64,000 bases of DNA from Hoeflea sp. YIM 152468 (GCF_029210485.1 NZ_JARGET010000003.1:124001-188000), one strand, 5' to 3'; numbered from the stretch's first letter, positions 10,495 to 21,085 are shown. The notes: generated by a model not told the origin, from the letters alone. Program-made: numbers and translations.

Positions 10495-10764
10495 ATGAAA
10501 AAGGTCACATTCATCGCCGTGTCATGTCTGGTGCTTGCCGCAGCCACCGTTGCGGCCAAGACAAGCGACCATAGCACAGATTTCCACCATCCAGAGGCGG
10601 AAACTGCGTCCCCATCTGGCGAAGACAGCCTCAAGAACCGGATGGCGTCACAGCAGATCCGCCGGGTGGCAGCACCAGAGGTCGAGTTCAACTCCTGTGG
10701 CAAAGCCTCCTGGCCGTATTATCCTGTCGAATGTCTGCAGCGCGTCGATATGGCCGACCTGTAA
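10495..10764 (+). CDS. small exported protein of unknown function
   Basis: The preferred start gives an 89-residue protein, MKKVTFIAVSCLVLAAATVA and onward, with a clear Sec signal peptide ending near AAA-KT (residues ~20-24). The mature part of about 65 residues is polar, His/Glu/Ser-rich at first (DHSTDFHHPEAE), and ends with two cysteines about 14 apart (NSCGKASWPYYPVECLQRV) that could form a disulfide. A TTG start nine codons upstream would spoil the signal peptide. I do not recognise a family, although short exported Rhizobiales proteins with a C-x(n)-C tail next to regulators are common. It stands alone between the helicase (divergent) and a LysR gene. Confidence 0.6.
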   Translation: MKKVTFIAVSCLVLAAATVAAKTSDHSTDFHHPEAETASPSGEDSLKNRMASQQIRRVAAPEVEFNSCGKASWPYYPVECLQRVDMADL

Positions 10765-10893
10765 CGCAAGGCGCTTTCCCTCGAATTTCGTTCCCGACAT
10801 CGTTCTTGCAATAGTCTTCGACAGCCCAATTCCTGCCTGATGGACGCGCACAATCTCTGTTGTCAGCCGTGCCGAATGCTGGTTGTTTGGGCG

Positions 10894-11802
10894 ATGGCTT
10901 TCACACTCCGTCAATTGCAGTATTTCGTCGCCGTCGCAGCCCAAGGCACAGTGTCCGGGGCAGCGCAAAACCTGTCGATTTCGCAATCGGCAGTGACCGA
11001 AGCAATCAAGGAGCTTGAAGGCGACCTCGGAGTCCAACTGTTCGACCGCCATTCGCGCGGCTTGGCGATCACGCACAAGGGACACCAGTTTCTGCGTCAC
11101 GCTGCCAAGATCCTCTCCGACGTCTCCGACGCGCGGCGAACCTTCTCGGACGACAAGGAAAACCTGACAGGCACGCTCAATCTGGGCGTGACATCGCTGG
11201 TCGCCGGCTATGTGCTGTCTGATCTGCTGGCGCGCTATCGCCGGGCTTTTTCGGGCGTCACTGTCTCGGCGATCGAAGACAATGGCGATTACCTCGAACA
11301 TCTGCTGATCGGCGGCGAGCTGGACGTGGCGGTGATCGTGATTTCCAATCTGCGCAACCGCATGGCGCTGCAAACAGAAATCCTCGAGGTTTCGCCCTAC
11401 CGGCTGTGGCTGCCGCTGGGCCACCGGCTGGCATCAGCCGAAAGCATCACAGTGGCGGATGTGGCGGAAGAACCGGTGATCATGCTGACCATTGACGAGA
11501 TCGAGGAAAGCACTGCCAAACTGTTGAACGCCATTGGCTCGCGACCAAAGATCGCCTTCCGGACCCGATCGGTGGAAGCGGTGCGCAGCCTGGTTGCCAC
11601 CGGGGCCGGGGTGGCATTGCTGCCCGATCTGGTTTACCGCCCCTGGTCGCTGGAGGGCGACCGGATCGAAAGCCGTGATGTCTCCGGCAGCCTTCCGATG
11701 GTTCAGGTCGGCGTCGCCTGGCGCCGAGGCAGCGAACTGTCGCAAACCGCACGCGATTTCATCGGTCTCGCACAGGCGCAAAGGGCGCTCAGGCAGCGCT
11801 GA
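10894..11802 (+). CDS. LysR-family transcriptional regulator
   Basis: I place the start at 10894 (MAFTLRQLQYFVAVAAQGTV), where LysR homology begins; an ATG at 10840 would add 18 unlike residues. The result is 302 residues. The winged HTH occupies ~1-60 (VSGAAQNLSISQSAVTEAIK, then LFDRHSRGLAITHKG), followed by the periplasmic-binding-protein-like effector domain. It lies 127 bp upstream of the polyamine-type importer on the same strand, which makes it the likely regulator of that operon (inference). A palindromic T-N11-A box lies in between. Confidence 0.9.
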   Translation: MAFTLRQLQYFVAVAAQGTVSGAAQNLSISQSAVTEAIKELEGDLGVQLFDRHSRGLAITHKGHQFLRHAAKILSDVSDARRTFSDDKENLTGTLNLGVTSLVAGYVLSDLLARYRRAFSGVTVSAIEDNGDYLEHLLIGGELDVAVIVISNLRNRMALQTEILEVSPYRLWLPLGHRLASAESITVADVAEEPVIMLTIDEIEESTAKLLNAIGSRPKIAFRTRSVEAVRSLVATGAGVALLPDLVYRPWSLEGDRIESRDVSGSLPMVQVGVAWRRGSELSQTARDFIGLAQAQRALRQR

Positions 11803-11823
11803 TCATGGTATCTGTTTTTCCGA

Positions 11824-11842
11824 TATTGCAATTCTGATAATA
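11824..11842. promoter_or_regulatory. candidate LysR box (TATT-N11-AATA)
   Basis: TATT and AATA flank exactly 11 bp, matching the T-N11-A layout of LysR-type binding sites. The site lies between the LysR gene and the binding-protein gene starting at 11930. It is short and AT-rich, so a chance match is possible. Confidence 0.35.
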
Positions 11843-11929
11843 GTATTTGCGGACTCAAACCTGCCGTATCACTCTCGGTCCCGGACAAGGTCTCCATTTT
11901 GGCGACTGCAGCGTGGTGGGAGCAGGCAG

Positions 11930-13096
<1,167 letters not shown>

Positions 13097-13123
13097 GTCC
13101 GGCAGGCCGACCTGAAGCCTGTT

Positions 13124-13149
13124 CTCCCTCCCCTTATTCGGGGAGGGAG
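13124..13149 (+). other. stem-loop after the polyamine-binding-protein gene
   Basis: CTCCCTCCCC and GGGGAGGGAG form a perfect 10-bp stem around TTATTC, 27 bp after the stop at 13096. A TTTTT run follows 8 nt later, so partial termination is possible, but the main effect is probably 3' protection of the binding-protein message. Confidence 0.75.
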
Positions 13150-13235
13150 GCTGACACTTTTTCGATATAGTTGTGATGCCTCTCGCCTGGACCGGGTCCC
13201 TGGGGAAGGCTGAACAGGACTGATTTGGATTGCCC

Positions 13236-14225
13236 ATGCCGCATGCCGTCTCATTTCAGCAGGTCTCCCGCCACTTTGGAGCCGTTCGCGCTGTCGACGC
13301 CGTTGATCTGGAGATTGCGCCGGGTGAGTTCTTTGCCATGCTCGGACCTTCCGGTTCCGGCAAGACCACCTGCCTGCGGCTGATCGCCGGATTCGAGCAA
13401 CCGACCTCAGGCCATATCGAGATTTTCGGAGAAACGGTGGAGGGCGTTCCGCCCTACCGGCGCAACGTCAACACCGTGTTTCAGGACTACGCGCTGTTTC
13501 CGCACCTGAATGTGGCTGACAATGTGGCTTACGGACAGATGATCCGCGGCGTCGGCAAGGCGGAGCGCGCGCGGAACGCTGAAGCGGCCCTCGAGATGGT
13601 CAAGCTGCCTGGTTACGGATCCCGCAAACCCGGACAATTGTCCGGCGGCCAGCGGCAACGGGTGGCGCTGGCTCGGGCTCTGGTCAACAAACCGAAAGTG
13701 CTGCTTCTCGACGAGCCTCTCGGCGCGCTCGATCTCAAACTGCGCGAGCAGATGCAGGAAGAATTGAAAGTGCTGCAGAAGGCGCTCGGCATCACCTTCG
13801 TCTTCGTCACTCATGATCAGAGCGAAGCGCTGTCGATGGCTGACCGGATCGCGGTGTTCAATGAAGGCCGGATCATGCAGACCGGCACGCCCGAAGAGAT
13901 TTACCGCCGTCCCAAAACCCGGTTCGTCGCCGACTTTGTCGGCTCGTCCAATGTCCTTCCGCCAAAAGTTACCCAACAGCTTGGCGGACCGGCTGAATGG
14001 TCGAGCCTGCGGCCCGAAGATGTTCGCCTCGACGCCGTGAGCGGCCATGAGGCGCGGGTCACCGGTGCAAGTTTTCTGGGCAGCGCCACGCGCGTGACGC
14101 TGGATGTGGCGGGCGAAAAACTCAACGTGCTGCTGCCGTCCGGCCTGGCCGTGCCGGAACAGGGCGCCAGCGTGCGCTTCTCCTGGAAGCCGGATGATCT
14201 GCACCTGATGGGGACAGACGCATGA
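13236..14225 (+). CDS. polyamine-type ABC transporter ATP-binding protein (YdcT/PotA-like)
   Basis: This is a 329-residue ATPase with ATG at 13236. Walker A GPSGSGKT is at 37-44, LSGGQ at 135-139, Walker B LLLDEP at 156-161, and there is a C-terminal TOBE-like regulatory region (residues ~240-329). The layout is that of PotA/UgpC importer ATPases. Its stop overlaps the ATG of the next permease (ATGA), so translation is probably coupled. Confidence 0.92.
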   Translation: MPHAVSFQQVSRHFGAVRAVDAVDLEIAPGEFFAMLGPSGSGKTTCLRLIAGFEQPTSGHIEIFGETVEGVPPYRRNVNTVFQDYALFPHLNVADNVAYGQMIRGVGKAERARNAEAALEMVKLPGYGSRKPGQLSGGQRQRVALARALVNKPKVLLLDEPLGALDLKLREQMQEELKVLQKALGITFVFVTHDQSEALSMADRIAVFNEGRIMQTGTPEEIYRRPKTRFVADFVGSSNVLPPKVTQQLGGPAEWSSLRPEDVRLDAVSGHEARVTGASFLGSATRVTLDVAGEKLNVLLPSGLAVPEQGASVRFSWKPDDLHLMGTDA

Positions 14226-15181
14226 GTGTCTCTTCCTCAGCCTCAGGTGGCGCCATTCTTGCCGGCCGAGGCGGCCTTGGCGGTTCGCTGTCGGACGCCT
14301 TCTGGCGCAAGCCGCAGCTCCTGTTGTTCCTGATGCTGACCCCGCCGCTGCTGTGGCTTGGCGTGATCTATCTCGGCAGCCTGTTCGCACTCTTGATCCA
14401 GAGCTTCTTCTCGATTGACGAGTTCTCCGGCATGGTGGTGCGCGAATTCACCCTCAAGACCTATGGCGAACTGCTGCGCCCCTCCAATCTCGACATCATT
14501 GTTCGCACCGTCATCATGGCAGGGCTGGTCACCATCGCTTCCGCCGTCATCGCATTTCCGATCGCCTATTTCGCGGCGCGCTACGCACGTGGCCGCTGGA
14601 AGGCAATGTTCTATCTGGGAGTGATGCTGCCGTTGTGGTCGAGCTATCTGGTCAAGATCTATGCCTGGAAACTGATCCTGGCCAAGGAAGGCATTCTCGG
14701 CTGGGTGTTTGACAAGCTTCACCTGACATTCCTCATCGACGGATGGCTGGCGTTGCCAATTGTGGGCGGCAATTCATTGTCGGTCAGCCCGACGGGCACG
14801 TTCCTTGTGTTTGTCTATGTCTGGCTGCCGTTCATGATTTTGCCGATGCAGGCAGCCCTTGAGCGGGTTCCAACAAACCTGCTGGAAGCCTCGGCCGACC
14901 TGGGCGCCTCGCCGGGCCAGACGTTTCGCAATGTCCTGCTGCCGCTGGCGCTGCCGGGTGTCATTGCCGGATCGATCTTCACATTCTCGCTGACTTTGGG
15001 CGATTACATCATCCCGCAGATCATCGGTACATCACACCTGTTTATCGGCATGGCGGTCTACGCGCATCAAGGCACGGCGGGCAACATTCCGCTGGCTGCG
15101 GCCTTTACCGTGGTGCCGGTGGTGATCATGGGAATCTATCTGTGGCTGGCCAAACGCGCGGGAGCCTTCAATGCGCTCTGA
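14222..15181 (+). CDS. polyamine-type ABC transporter permease (YdcU/PotB-like)
   Basis: This 319-residue inner-membrane protein has a first helix at [20 protein letters not shown] and about six helices in all. The EAA loop is at [27 protein letters not shown] (residues ~220-246). It forms the channel with the following permease, overlapping it by 11 bp. The N-terminus begins with a Ser/Gly-rich cytoplasmic segment ([10 protein letters not shown]). Confidence 0.92.
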   Translation: MSVSSSASGGAILAGRGGLGGSLSDAFWRKPQLLLFLMLTPPLLWLGVIYLGSLFALLIQSFFSIDEFSGMVVREFTLKTYGELLRPSNLDIIVRTVIMAGLVTIASAVIAFPIAYFAARYARGRWKAMFYLGVMLPLWSSYLVKIYAWKLILAKEGILGWVFDKLHLTFLIDGWLALPIVGGNSLSVSPTGTFLVFVYVWLPFMILPMQAALERVPTNLLEASADLGASPGQTFRNVLLPLALPGVIAGSIFTFSLTLGDYIIPQIIGTSHLFIGMAVYAHQGTAGNIPLAAAFTVVPVVIMGIYLWLAKRAGAFNAL

Positions 15182-15986
15182 CCGTCAAAACCGCACACCG
15201 ATGGGGCTGAAAATCGCGGCCGGCGTCGGGCTTGCATTTCTGCATCTGCCGCTGCTCCTGATCTTCCTCTATGCCTTTACCACCGAGGACAAGAGCTACC
15301 AGTTCCCTCCCCCCGGGCTGACGCTGAAATGGTTTGCCGTGACCTGGAACCGGCCCGATGTCTGGGAAGCGCTGGGTTTGTCGGTGCGGGTCGCCTCGAT
15401 CTCGACAGCCGTTGCGCTGACACTCGGAACGCTGTGCGCCGCGGCGATTTCGCAGACCAGGTTCTTTGGGCGCGAGGCAATCTCGCTGCTGGTCATTCTG
15501 CCGATTGCGCTGCCGGGCATCATCACCGGCATTTCGCTGCGCTCGGCCTTCAACCTGGCCGAAATTCCGTTCTCGTTCTGGACCATTGTTCTGGGCCACG
15601 CGACCTTCTGCGTCGTCGTGGTCTACAACAATGCGGTGGCGCGGTTCCGGCGGCTGCAGGGCTCGCTGATCGAGGCCTCGATGGATCTCGGCGCCGACGG
15701 GTTCCAGACCTTCCGCCATGTGATCCTGCCCAATATCGGCACAGCGCTGCTGGCCGGCGGCATGCTGGCCTTTGCGCTGTCGTTTGACGAGGTGATCGTT
15801 ACCACCTTTACCGCGGGCCAGCAGGCCACGCTGCCCATCTGGATGCTTGAAGAGCTGGTCAGACCGCGCCAGCGTCCGGTCACCAATGTGGTGGCGATGG
15901 TGGTGGTGCTGGTCACCTTCCTGCCAATTCTGGCCGCTTATTACCTCACCCAGGACGGAGACCAGATCTCCGGACAGGGCAAATAA
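15171..15986 (+). CDS. polyamine-type ABC transporter permease (YdcV/PotC-like)
   Basis: This 271-residue permease has about six membrane helices. The EAA loop is [24 protein letters not shown] (residues ~164-187). The C-terminus runs AAYYLTQDG. It is the PotC-type partner in the importer and lies 17 bp before the aldehyde dehydrogenase gene. Confidence 0.92.
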   Translation: MRSDRQNRTPMGLKIAAGVGLAFLHLPLLLIFLYAFTTEDKSYQFPPPGLTLKWFAVTWNRPDVWEALGLSVRVASISTAVALTLGTLCAAAISQTRFFGREAISLLVILPIALPGIITGISLRSAFNLAEIPFSFWTIVLGHATFCVVVVYNNAVARFRRLQGSLIEASMDLGADGFQTFRHVILPNIGTALLAGGMLAFALSFDEVIVTTFTAGQQATLPIWMLEELVRPRQRPVTNVVAMVVVLVTFLPILAAYYLTQDGDQISGQGK

Positions 15987-16003
15987 CCTACGGGAGACAC
16001 GCC

Positions 16004-17431
16004 ATGGACACCCAAATGCTGATCGGCAACCGCTTCGAAGCGGGAACGGAAGCCGAGGAAAAGATCTTCAACCCGCGCACCGGTGAAACCATCCTCAATC
16101 TGCCCGAAGCCTCTTCAATCCAGATCGAGGCCGCGGTCAATGCCGCCGAAAAGGCGTTTGTCACCTGGTCGCGAACCACACCGGCGCAACGATCCGCCTA
16201 CCTGCTGCAGATCGCCGACCGCATCGAAGCGGAAGCCGACGGATTTGCCGCACTGGAAGCCCTCAATTGCGGCAAGCCGATCAATGCCGTGAGAAACGAC
16301 GAAATTCCCGCCATTGTGGATTGTTACCGGTTTTTCGCGGGCGCCGTGCGCTGCATGCCCGGCCAGGCGGCAGGCGAATACATGGCGGGCCATACTTCCA
16401 TGGTGCGCCGCGATCCGATTGGAATCATCGCCTCGATCGCGCCGTGGAACTACCCGCTGATGATGATGGCCTGGAAGCTGGCGCCGGCGATCGGTGGCGG
16501 CAACACGGTTGTGTTCAAACCCTCTGAACAGACGCCGCTGACATCGCTGAAATTTGCCAGGATCCTTGCCGACATCCTGCCCGAAGGCGTCGTCAACGTC
16601 GTTCTCGGACGGGGCGAAAGCGTCGGCAACGCGCTGATCAATCATCCCAAGATCAATATGGTCTCAATCACCGGAGATGTCGCCACCGGCAAGAAGGTGC
16701 TGCAGGCAGCGGCCAAGTCGGTCAAGCGCACGCATCTGGAGCTGGGCGGAAAGGCACCGGTGATCGTCTTCGACGACGCCGATCTGGATGCCGTCGTGGA
16801 TGGCTTGCGCGCCTTCGGCTTCTACAATGCTGGCCAGGATTGCACGGCAGCCTGCCGGGTTTATGCCGGACCGAAGATCTACGACAGGCTCGTCGCCAGC
16901 CTGACAAGCGCCGTGTCGAGCATCAGGTATGACCAGAGCGACGATGCCGACAACGAGATCGGCCCGCTGATCTCCAAGCGGCAGCGGGACCGGGTGGCGA
17001 GTTTCGTCGAGCGGGCCAGCGAAATGAAGCACATCGAAATTGCCACCGGCGGCAAGCCGGGCGGCGGCGATGGCTTTTACTATCAGCCCACCCTGATCGC
17101 CGGCGCCCTGCAATCGGATGAAATCGTGCGGCGGGAGGTGTTCGGACCCGTGGTCTCGGTAACCCGGTTCTCCGATGCAGACGAGGCCGTGACCTGGGCC
17201 AATGATTCCGAGTACGGTCTCGCCTCCTCGGTCTGGACCAAGGACATCTCCAAAGCCATGACCTGTGCGGCACGATTGCAGTATGGCTGCACCTGGATCA
17301 ACACCCATTTCATGCTGGTCAACGAGATGCCGCATGGCGGAATCAAGCAATCAGGCTATGGCAAGGACATGTCGCTTTACGCCCTTGAGGACTACACCGC
17401 TGTGCGGCATGTCATGATCGCTCACGGCTAA
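16004..17431 (+). CDS. aldehyde dehydrogenase, probably gamma-aminobutyraldehyde dehydrogenase (YdcW/PatD-like)
   Basis: This 475-residue NAD(P)-dependent aldehyde dehydrogenase has the oxyanion Asn in PWNYP (149), the general base Glu246 in LELGGKAP and the nucleophile Cys280 in [11 protein letters not shown]. The NAGQDC sequence and the length match betaine-aldehyde/aminobutyraldehyde dehydrogenases. Position last in a ydcSTUV-like operon points to oxidation of 4-aminobutyraldehyde from putrescine to GABA. The amine oxidase or transaminase for the first step is not in the window. Betaine aldehyde is the main alternative substrate. The ATG follows GGGAGACACGCC. Confidence 0.88.
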   Translation: MDTQMLIGNRFEAGTEAEEKIFNPRTGETILNLPEASSIQIEAAVNAAEKAFVTWSRTTPAQRSAYLLQIADRIEAEADGFAALEALNCGKPINAVRNDEIPAIVDCYRFFAGAVRCMPGQAAGEYMAGHTSMVRRDPIGIIASIAPWNYPLMMMAWKLAPAIGGGNTVVFKPSEQTPLTSLKFARILADILPEGVVNVVLGRGESVGNALINHPKINMVSITGDVATGKKVLQAAAKSVKRTHLELGGKAPVIVFDDADLDAVVDGLRAFGFYNAGQDCTAACRVYAGPKIYDRLVASLTSAVSSIRYDQSDDADNEIGPLISKRQRDRVASFVERASEMKHIEIATGGKPGGGDGFYYQPTLIAGALQSDEIVRREVFGPVVSVTRFSDADEAVTWANDSEYGLASSVWTKDISKAMTCAARLQYGCTWINTHFMLVNEMPHGGIKQSGYGKDMSLYALEDYTAVRHVMIAHG

Positions 17432-17569
17432 TGCCGGCTCACCTTGTTTCGGGACGGCCTTGACCGCCCCGGAGCCATGCAGCAAAACCACGCGACAGGG
17501 AACAGCCATCGGGGCCGCACCGAACCGGGTCATTTTATGAAGCGTGAGCACTTTCGCCTATTCAGGGTC

Positions 17570-17579
17570 TGTCCGGACA
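17570..17579. promoter_or_regulatory. 10-bp perfect palindrome TGTCCGGACA before the second LysR gene
   Basis: The palindrome ends 7 bp before the LysR start codon at 17587 and so covers the expected ribosome-binding site. It could be an autoregulatory element. At 10 bp it may also be chance in GC-rich DNA. Confidence 0.2.
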
Positions 17580-17586
17580 AGCGGTC

Positions 17587-18480
17587 ATGAACTGGGATGA
17601 TATCAGGGTCTTTCTTGCTGTCGCGCGCTCGGGCCAGATTCTCGGGGCGGCCCGACGGCTGGGGATAAACCATGCCACAGCGGCGCGGCGGATAACCTCG
17701 CTTGAAACGGCGCTCGGTGCGCAGCTGGTGGTCAGGCGCACCAATGGCTGCGGCCTGACCGGCGAAGGCGAGACATTTCTGGTGCATGCCGAACGCATGG
17801 AAGCGGAGATGCTGGCCGCACAGTCCAATCTCGGCCGCCCCGACAGCGCCATATCCGGCACGGTGCGGATCGGGGCTCCGGACGGGTTCGGCGTGTCTTT
17901 TCTGGCGCCCAGGCTTGGGGTTCTGATTGCACGCCATCCGGATTTGCGGCTGCAGCTGGTCCCGGTGCCGCGCAGCTTTTCGCTGCCGCAGCGCGAAGCC
18001 GATATCGCCATTACGGTCGAACGCCCGGTTGAGGGGCGGCTGGTGGCGCGCAAGCTGGTAGACTATTCGCTGTCGCTTTACGCGTCGCGCGCCTATCTCG
18101 CCGAACACGGGACCCCGCAAGACGCCGACGATCTCAAGGCCCACCGTCTGATCAGCTATGTCGAGGATCTGATCTTTTCACCATCGCTGCATTTCACCCA
18201 CGAGATCTTGCGCAACTGGACGGCCCAGTTTGAAATCTCCAGCGCCACAGGACAAACCGAGGCGGTGCGCTCTGGCGCGGGCATTGCGGTGCTGCATGAT
18301 TATATCGCCGGGCTTGACCCGGACATGATCCGGGTGCTGCCGGAACACCGCATCGGGCGGTCCTACTTCATGGTTTACCATGAATCGGCGCGCGATCTGG
18401 CGCGGGTGCGGACCGTGGCCGACCACATCTCAAAGATAGCACAGGACCACAAGGCGTCGTTTTACCCGGGCCGGTCTTGA
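17587..18480 (+). CDS. LysR-family transcriptional regulator
   Basis: This is a 297-residue protein beginning MNWDDIRVFLAVARSGQILG. The N-terminal winged HTH includes AARRLGINHATAARRITSLE, a variant recognition helix with HATAARR where most LysR proteins have QSAVSR. The effector domain follows (VRIGAPDGFGVSFLAPRL). Such 'MNWDDLR' LysR proteins are a distinct proteobacterial subgroup. It follows the aldehyde dehydrogenase on the same strand after 155 bp and may control it, but no binding evidence exists. Confidence 0.9.
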   Translation: MNWDDIRVFLAVARSGQILGAARRLGINHATAARRITSLETALGAQLVVRRTNGCGLTGEGETFLVHAERMEAEMLAAQSNLGRPDSAISGTVRIGAPDGFGVSFLAPRLGVLIARHPDLRLQLVPVPRSFSLPQREADIAITVERPVEGRLVARKLVDYSLSLYASRAYLAEHGTPQDADDLKAHRLISYVEDLIFSPSLHFTHEILRNWTAQFEISSATGQTEAVRSGAGIAVLHDYIAGLDPDMIRVLPEHRIGRSYFMVYHESARDLARVRTVADHISKIAQDHKASFYPGRS

Positions 18481-18609
18481 GGTTCTGCCGCGAGCAGACA
18501 AGACGGTACCGGACAAGGCGGCACCGGACGGGCGGCACCGGACGGGCGGCACCGGACGGGCGCTTGATCTGGCACTCGGCAAAGCCGTGTTGGCGGATGC
18601 GATCACCCG
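18481..18609. other. intergenic stretch holding the 14-bp repeat
   Basis: No gene is supported here. It contains the short tandem array described separately and the region where the leftward sRNA transcript ends. Confidence 0.5.
18502..18562. repeat. 14-bp tandem repeat, three perfect and two partial copies
   Basis: GGCGGCACCGGACG is repeated exactly at 18517-18530, 18531-18544 and 18545-18558. A diverged copy lies at 18502-18515 (11 of 14 matches) and a 4-bp remnant at 18559-18562. It lies just after the LysR stop. The copies are directly abutting with no spacers. Confidence 0.9.
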
Positions 18610-18757
18610 AAAAACAAAACGCCTGCCGGCATGATACCGACAGGCGCTTGTGGTTTGTCGTGACATCCGAACCGGTGCTTGGGAGGAGGATCCCGGCCCT
18701 GATTGTCACGACTGTAGCCATGCCGAATTGGGAGGAGGAGGAGTTCGACATGGCGTT
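18610..18757 (-). ncRNA. alpha-r14 (NfeR1)-like trans-acting small RNA
   Basis: The minus strand encodes three consecutive hairpins. Hairpin 1 (18754-18717) pairs GCCATG-CGAA with TTCG-CATGGC and exposes CTCCTCCTCCTCCC in the loop. Hairpin 2 (18712-18657) has a perfect 9-bp base GTCGTGACA/TGTCACGAC and exposes CCTCCTCCC. Hairpin 3 (18646-18620) pairs CGCCTGTCGG with CCGGCAGGCG (one mismatch) and ends in UUUUGUUUUU, an intrinsic terminator. Two CCUCCUCCC loops that mimic an anti-Shine-Dalgarno, plus a terminator hairpin, are the published hallmark of alphaproteobacterial alpha-r14/NfeR1 RNAs; AbcR (alpha-r15) is the closest alternative. The predicted transcript is about 148 nt. It would base-pair with ribosome-binding sites of mRNAs, often ABC transporter mRNAs. 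Confidence 0.75.
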
Positions 18758-18763
18758 GATCGA

Positions 18764-18792
18764 GATATGGTGCAGTTTATGCTGCAATGCAA
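18764..18792 (-). promoter_or_regulatory. candidate sigma-70 promoter of the small RNA
   Basis: On the minus strand TTGCAT (18792-18787) and CATATC (18769-18764) are separated by 17 bp, placing initiation near 18757, just before hairpin 1. Confidence 0.5.
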
Positions 18793-18913
18793 TAGGAAAA
18801 ACACAAGATTCTTTATCTTTTGATAAACCTTCCTAAATCTTTGTAATTTTTCGTGTTTTCACGGAGCGAATGGCCTTCCAGCCCCACAGGCCTTCCGGCA
18901 ATGTGGCAGCGCA

Positions 18914-18944
18914 ACAAAAAACCGGGACGCTCAGTCCCGGTTTT
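18914..18944 (-). terminator. intrinsic terminator of the xylFHG operon
   Basis: On the minus strand AACCGGGAC and GTCCCGGTT form a perfect 9-bp stem around TGAGC, followed by TTTTGTTG. It starts about 12 bp after the xylG stop. Confidence 0.9.
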
Positions 18945-18953
18945 GATGGTTGA

Positions 18954-19745
18954 TCAGGCTGTTTGCAGGGCGCCAGGCCCGGGAATCGCGCCCGGCGGGC
19001 ATTTGCCCATGATGATCATGCCGAGAACCTCATCCTTGGTGACATCCGAGGTCTTGGCGTAGCCGACGACCTGGCCGTTCTTCATCACCGTGACACGGTC
19101 GGCCAGATCGAAGATATCGTGGATGTCATGGCTGATCAGGAAAATCCCGATGCCTTCCTTTTTCAACTGCTTGATCAGATCGCCAACCTGTTCGGTCTCC
19201 TGTGGCCCAAGTGCCGCGGTCGGCTCATCCATGATCAGGATGCGGGCGTTGAACAGGATTGCCCGGGCAATCGCCACCGACTGGCGCTGACCACCGGAGA
19301 GCTTGCTGACCGGCTCCTTGAAGCGCTGAAAATTGGGATTGAGACGCCCCATCACCTTGCGGGCCTCCGCTTCCATGGCGATATCATCAAGCGTGCCCCA
19401 AGCGGTTTGCAATTCACGGCCGAGATAGAGATTGGCAGCAGCATCAACGTTGTCGGCAACAGCCAGTGTCTGGTAGATCGTCTCGATGCCGTAACGCTTC
19501 GCGTCGCGGGGGTTTTCGATCTGTGCTTCTTCGCCATTGATGAAGATCTTGCCCGAATCGCGCTTGTAGGCACCCGAGAGAATCTTGATCAGCGTCGATT
19601 TTCCGGCACCGTTGTGGCCCACCAGAGCGACCACTTCGCCGGGAAACAGATCGGTTGAGGCGTGGTCCACGGCCTTGATGCCGCCAAAGGCAATCGAGAT
19701 GTCGCGAAGTTCGACCAGGGGTGTGTTGTGTGTGGTGTCTGACAT
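18954..19745 (-). CDS. xylG: sugar ABC transporter ATP-binding protein (XylG/FrcA-type, single domain)
   Basis: This 263-residue ATPase has Walker A GHNGAGKS at 43-50, LSGGQ at 149-153 and Walker B ILIMDEP at ~169-175. It contains one nucleotide-binding domain, whereas enterobacterial XylG has two (about 510 residues), so it must act as a homodimer, as in rhizobial FrcA-type systems. It is last in the leftward xylF-xylH-xylG order, 11 bp after xylH and after a GGGAG Shine-Dalgarno. The C-terminus ([15 protein letters not shown]) is Pro/Gly-rich. Confidence 0.87.
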   Translation of the reverse strand: MSDTTHNTPLVELRDISIAFGGIKAVDHASTDLFPGEVVALVGHNGAGKSTLIKILSGAYKRDSGKIFINGEEAQIENPRDAKRYGIETIYQTLAVADNVDAAANLYLGRELQTAWGTLDDIAMEAEARKVMGRLNPNFQRFKEPVSKLSGGQRQSVAIARAILFNARILIMDEPTAALGPQETEQVGDLIKQLKKEGIGIFLISHDIHDIFDLADRVTVMKNGQVVGYAKTSDVTKDEVLGMIIMGKCPPGAIPGPGALQTA

Positions 19746-19756
19746 GGCAGTTCTCC

Positions 19757-21085
19757 CTACTTGGCCCGCGCCCGATACATGGTGTCAATCCAGACGGCGA
19801 AGACAAGCACTCCGCCCACCACCATCTGCTGGATAGCCGCATCGAAACCGATCAGCACCATTCCGGTTTGAAGTGACTGCATCACGATGGCGCCGAGTAC
19901 GGCTCCATAAATGGTGCCTACTCCCCCGGCGAATGAGGTGCCGCCGATCACTGCGGCCGCAATCACATACAGCTCATCGAGCGTGCCCAGATTGTTGGTG
20001 GCGGAGTTGAGCCGGGCGCTGGCGATCACTGCCGACAGCCCGCACAGAAACCCCATCAGGGCAAAGATCTTGACGGTGACCCAGCGGGTGTTGATGCCGG
20101 CCAGCTCTGCTGCTTCCGGGTTGCCGCCAATGGCAAAGACATAGCGGCCAAAGCGTGTCCGCGAGGTCAGGAACGTCATGGCGATTCCGACCGCGATCAG
20201 AATGAGAACCGGAATGGCAAAGCCGTGAGAAATAAAGATCTCCTTGACCGGCGTCTCAAGGTTGTTGGCGGCAGCATACTGCCTGACAATTCCGATGGGC
20301 CAGGGATAGCTGTTGACCAGCATGACGAAGCCCACTGTCACGCCGCAGCCGACCAGACCGAGAAAGATTTCGGCCCACATCGGCCGAAGCGGAAAGTCGT
20401 AACGCTGGCGCTGACGACGGCCGACCAGCATCAGCGCAACGATGCCGATGCAAATGAGAATGCCGACCACCCAGCTGCCAGTGGAACCGATCGAACCGTA
20501 AGGCCCGCCACCGAGCAGTGAAAACGTGCTGTCGACCGGAGAAATTGTTTCGCCGCGGGCCAGCAGGAAGGCCGCGCCGCGCCAGACCAGCAAGCCGCCC
20601 AGCGTCACGATAAAGGCTGGAATTCCCAGATAGGCAACCAGATAGCCATGAAAACCACCGATCAGGGCGCCAATCAACAATCCGCTCACGACCGCTATGA
20701 TCCAAATCAGCGGATGACCGAGCCCCAGATACTCCGGCAAGATCCAGACCTGGATAATCGCCATCATCATGGCGCAGAAACCCAGAATTGAACCCACCGA
20801 CAAATCGATGTGGCGGGTGACGATCACGAGAACCATGCCGGTTGCCATCACCCCGATGGACGCCGTCTGCACGGACAGGTTCCAGATGTTTCGTGCGGTC
20901 AGGAAGGATCCACGGCCAAGAACAAGCTCACCATAGAGATGGAATCCAACCCAGATGGTCAGCAAGGCGGCGATCATGCCGAGAAGGCGCACATCGACTT
21001 CAGTGGCTCGCATGAACCTGATAAATAGCCCCTCGCGGTCAACGCGACCGGCGCCAGTGGTTGTCTTTGTCGTTGATTGGTTCAC
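19757..21085 (-). CDS. xylH: sugar ABC transporter permease (XylH-like)
   Basis: I prefer the GTG start at 21085 ([20 protein letters not shown], 442 residues) because GGGGGAG sits 6 bp upstream; ATGs at 21109 and 21169 lack such a site. About ten membrane helices are visible. Signature parts include [37 protein letters not shown], as in ribose/xylose permeases, and [24 protein letters not shown] near the end. It forms the channel for the XylF-bound sugar. It follows xylF with a stem-loop in the 155-bp gap. Confidence 0.88.
   Translation of the reverse strand: MNQSTTKTTTGAGRVDREGLFIRFMRATEVDVRLLGMIAALLTIWVGFHLYGELVLGRGSFLTARNIWNLSVQTASIGVMATGMVLVIVTRHIDLSVGSILGFCAMMMAIIQVWILPEYLGLGHPLIWIIAVVSGLLIGALIGGFHGYLVAYLGIPAFIVTLGGLLVWRGAAFLLARGETISPVDSTFSLLGGGPYGSIGSTGSWVVGILICIGIVALMLVGRRQRQRYDFPLRPMWAEIFLGLVGCGVTVGFVMLVNSYPWPIGIVRQYAAANNLETPVKEIFISHGFAIPVLILIAVGIAMTFLTSRTRFGRYVFAIGGNPEAAELAGINTRWVTVKIFALMGFLCGLSAVIASARLNSATNNLGTLDELYVIAAAVIGGTSFAGGVGTIYGAVLGAIVMQSLQTGMVLIGFDAAIQQMVVGGVLVFAVWIDTMYRARAK

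Noticed and set aside
17453-17485. GGGACGG/CCGCCCC hairpin after the aldehyde dehydrogenase gene
   Set aside because: The stem has a central mismatch and no U-tract, so it does not support a terminator call.
18502-18562. Possible CRISPR-like array
   Set aside because: The 14-bp units abut directly with no unique spacers and no cas gene is present.
18368-18787. Minus-strand open frame of 139 codons overlapping the sRNA
   Set aside because: The same bases form three compensating hairpins and a terminator with a promoter upstream, and the frame runs into the LysR gene antisense. Structure explains the sequence better than coding.
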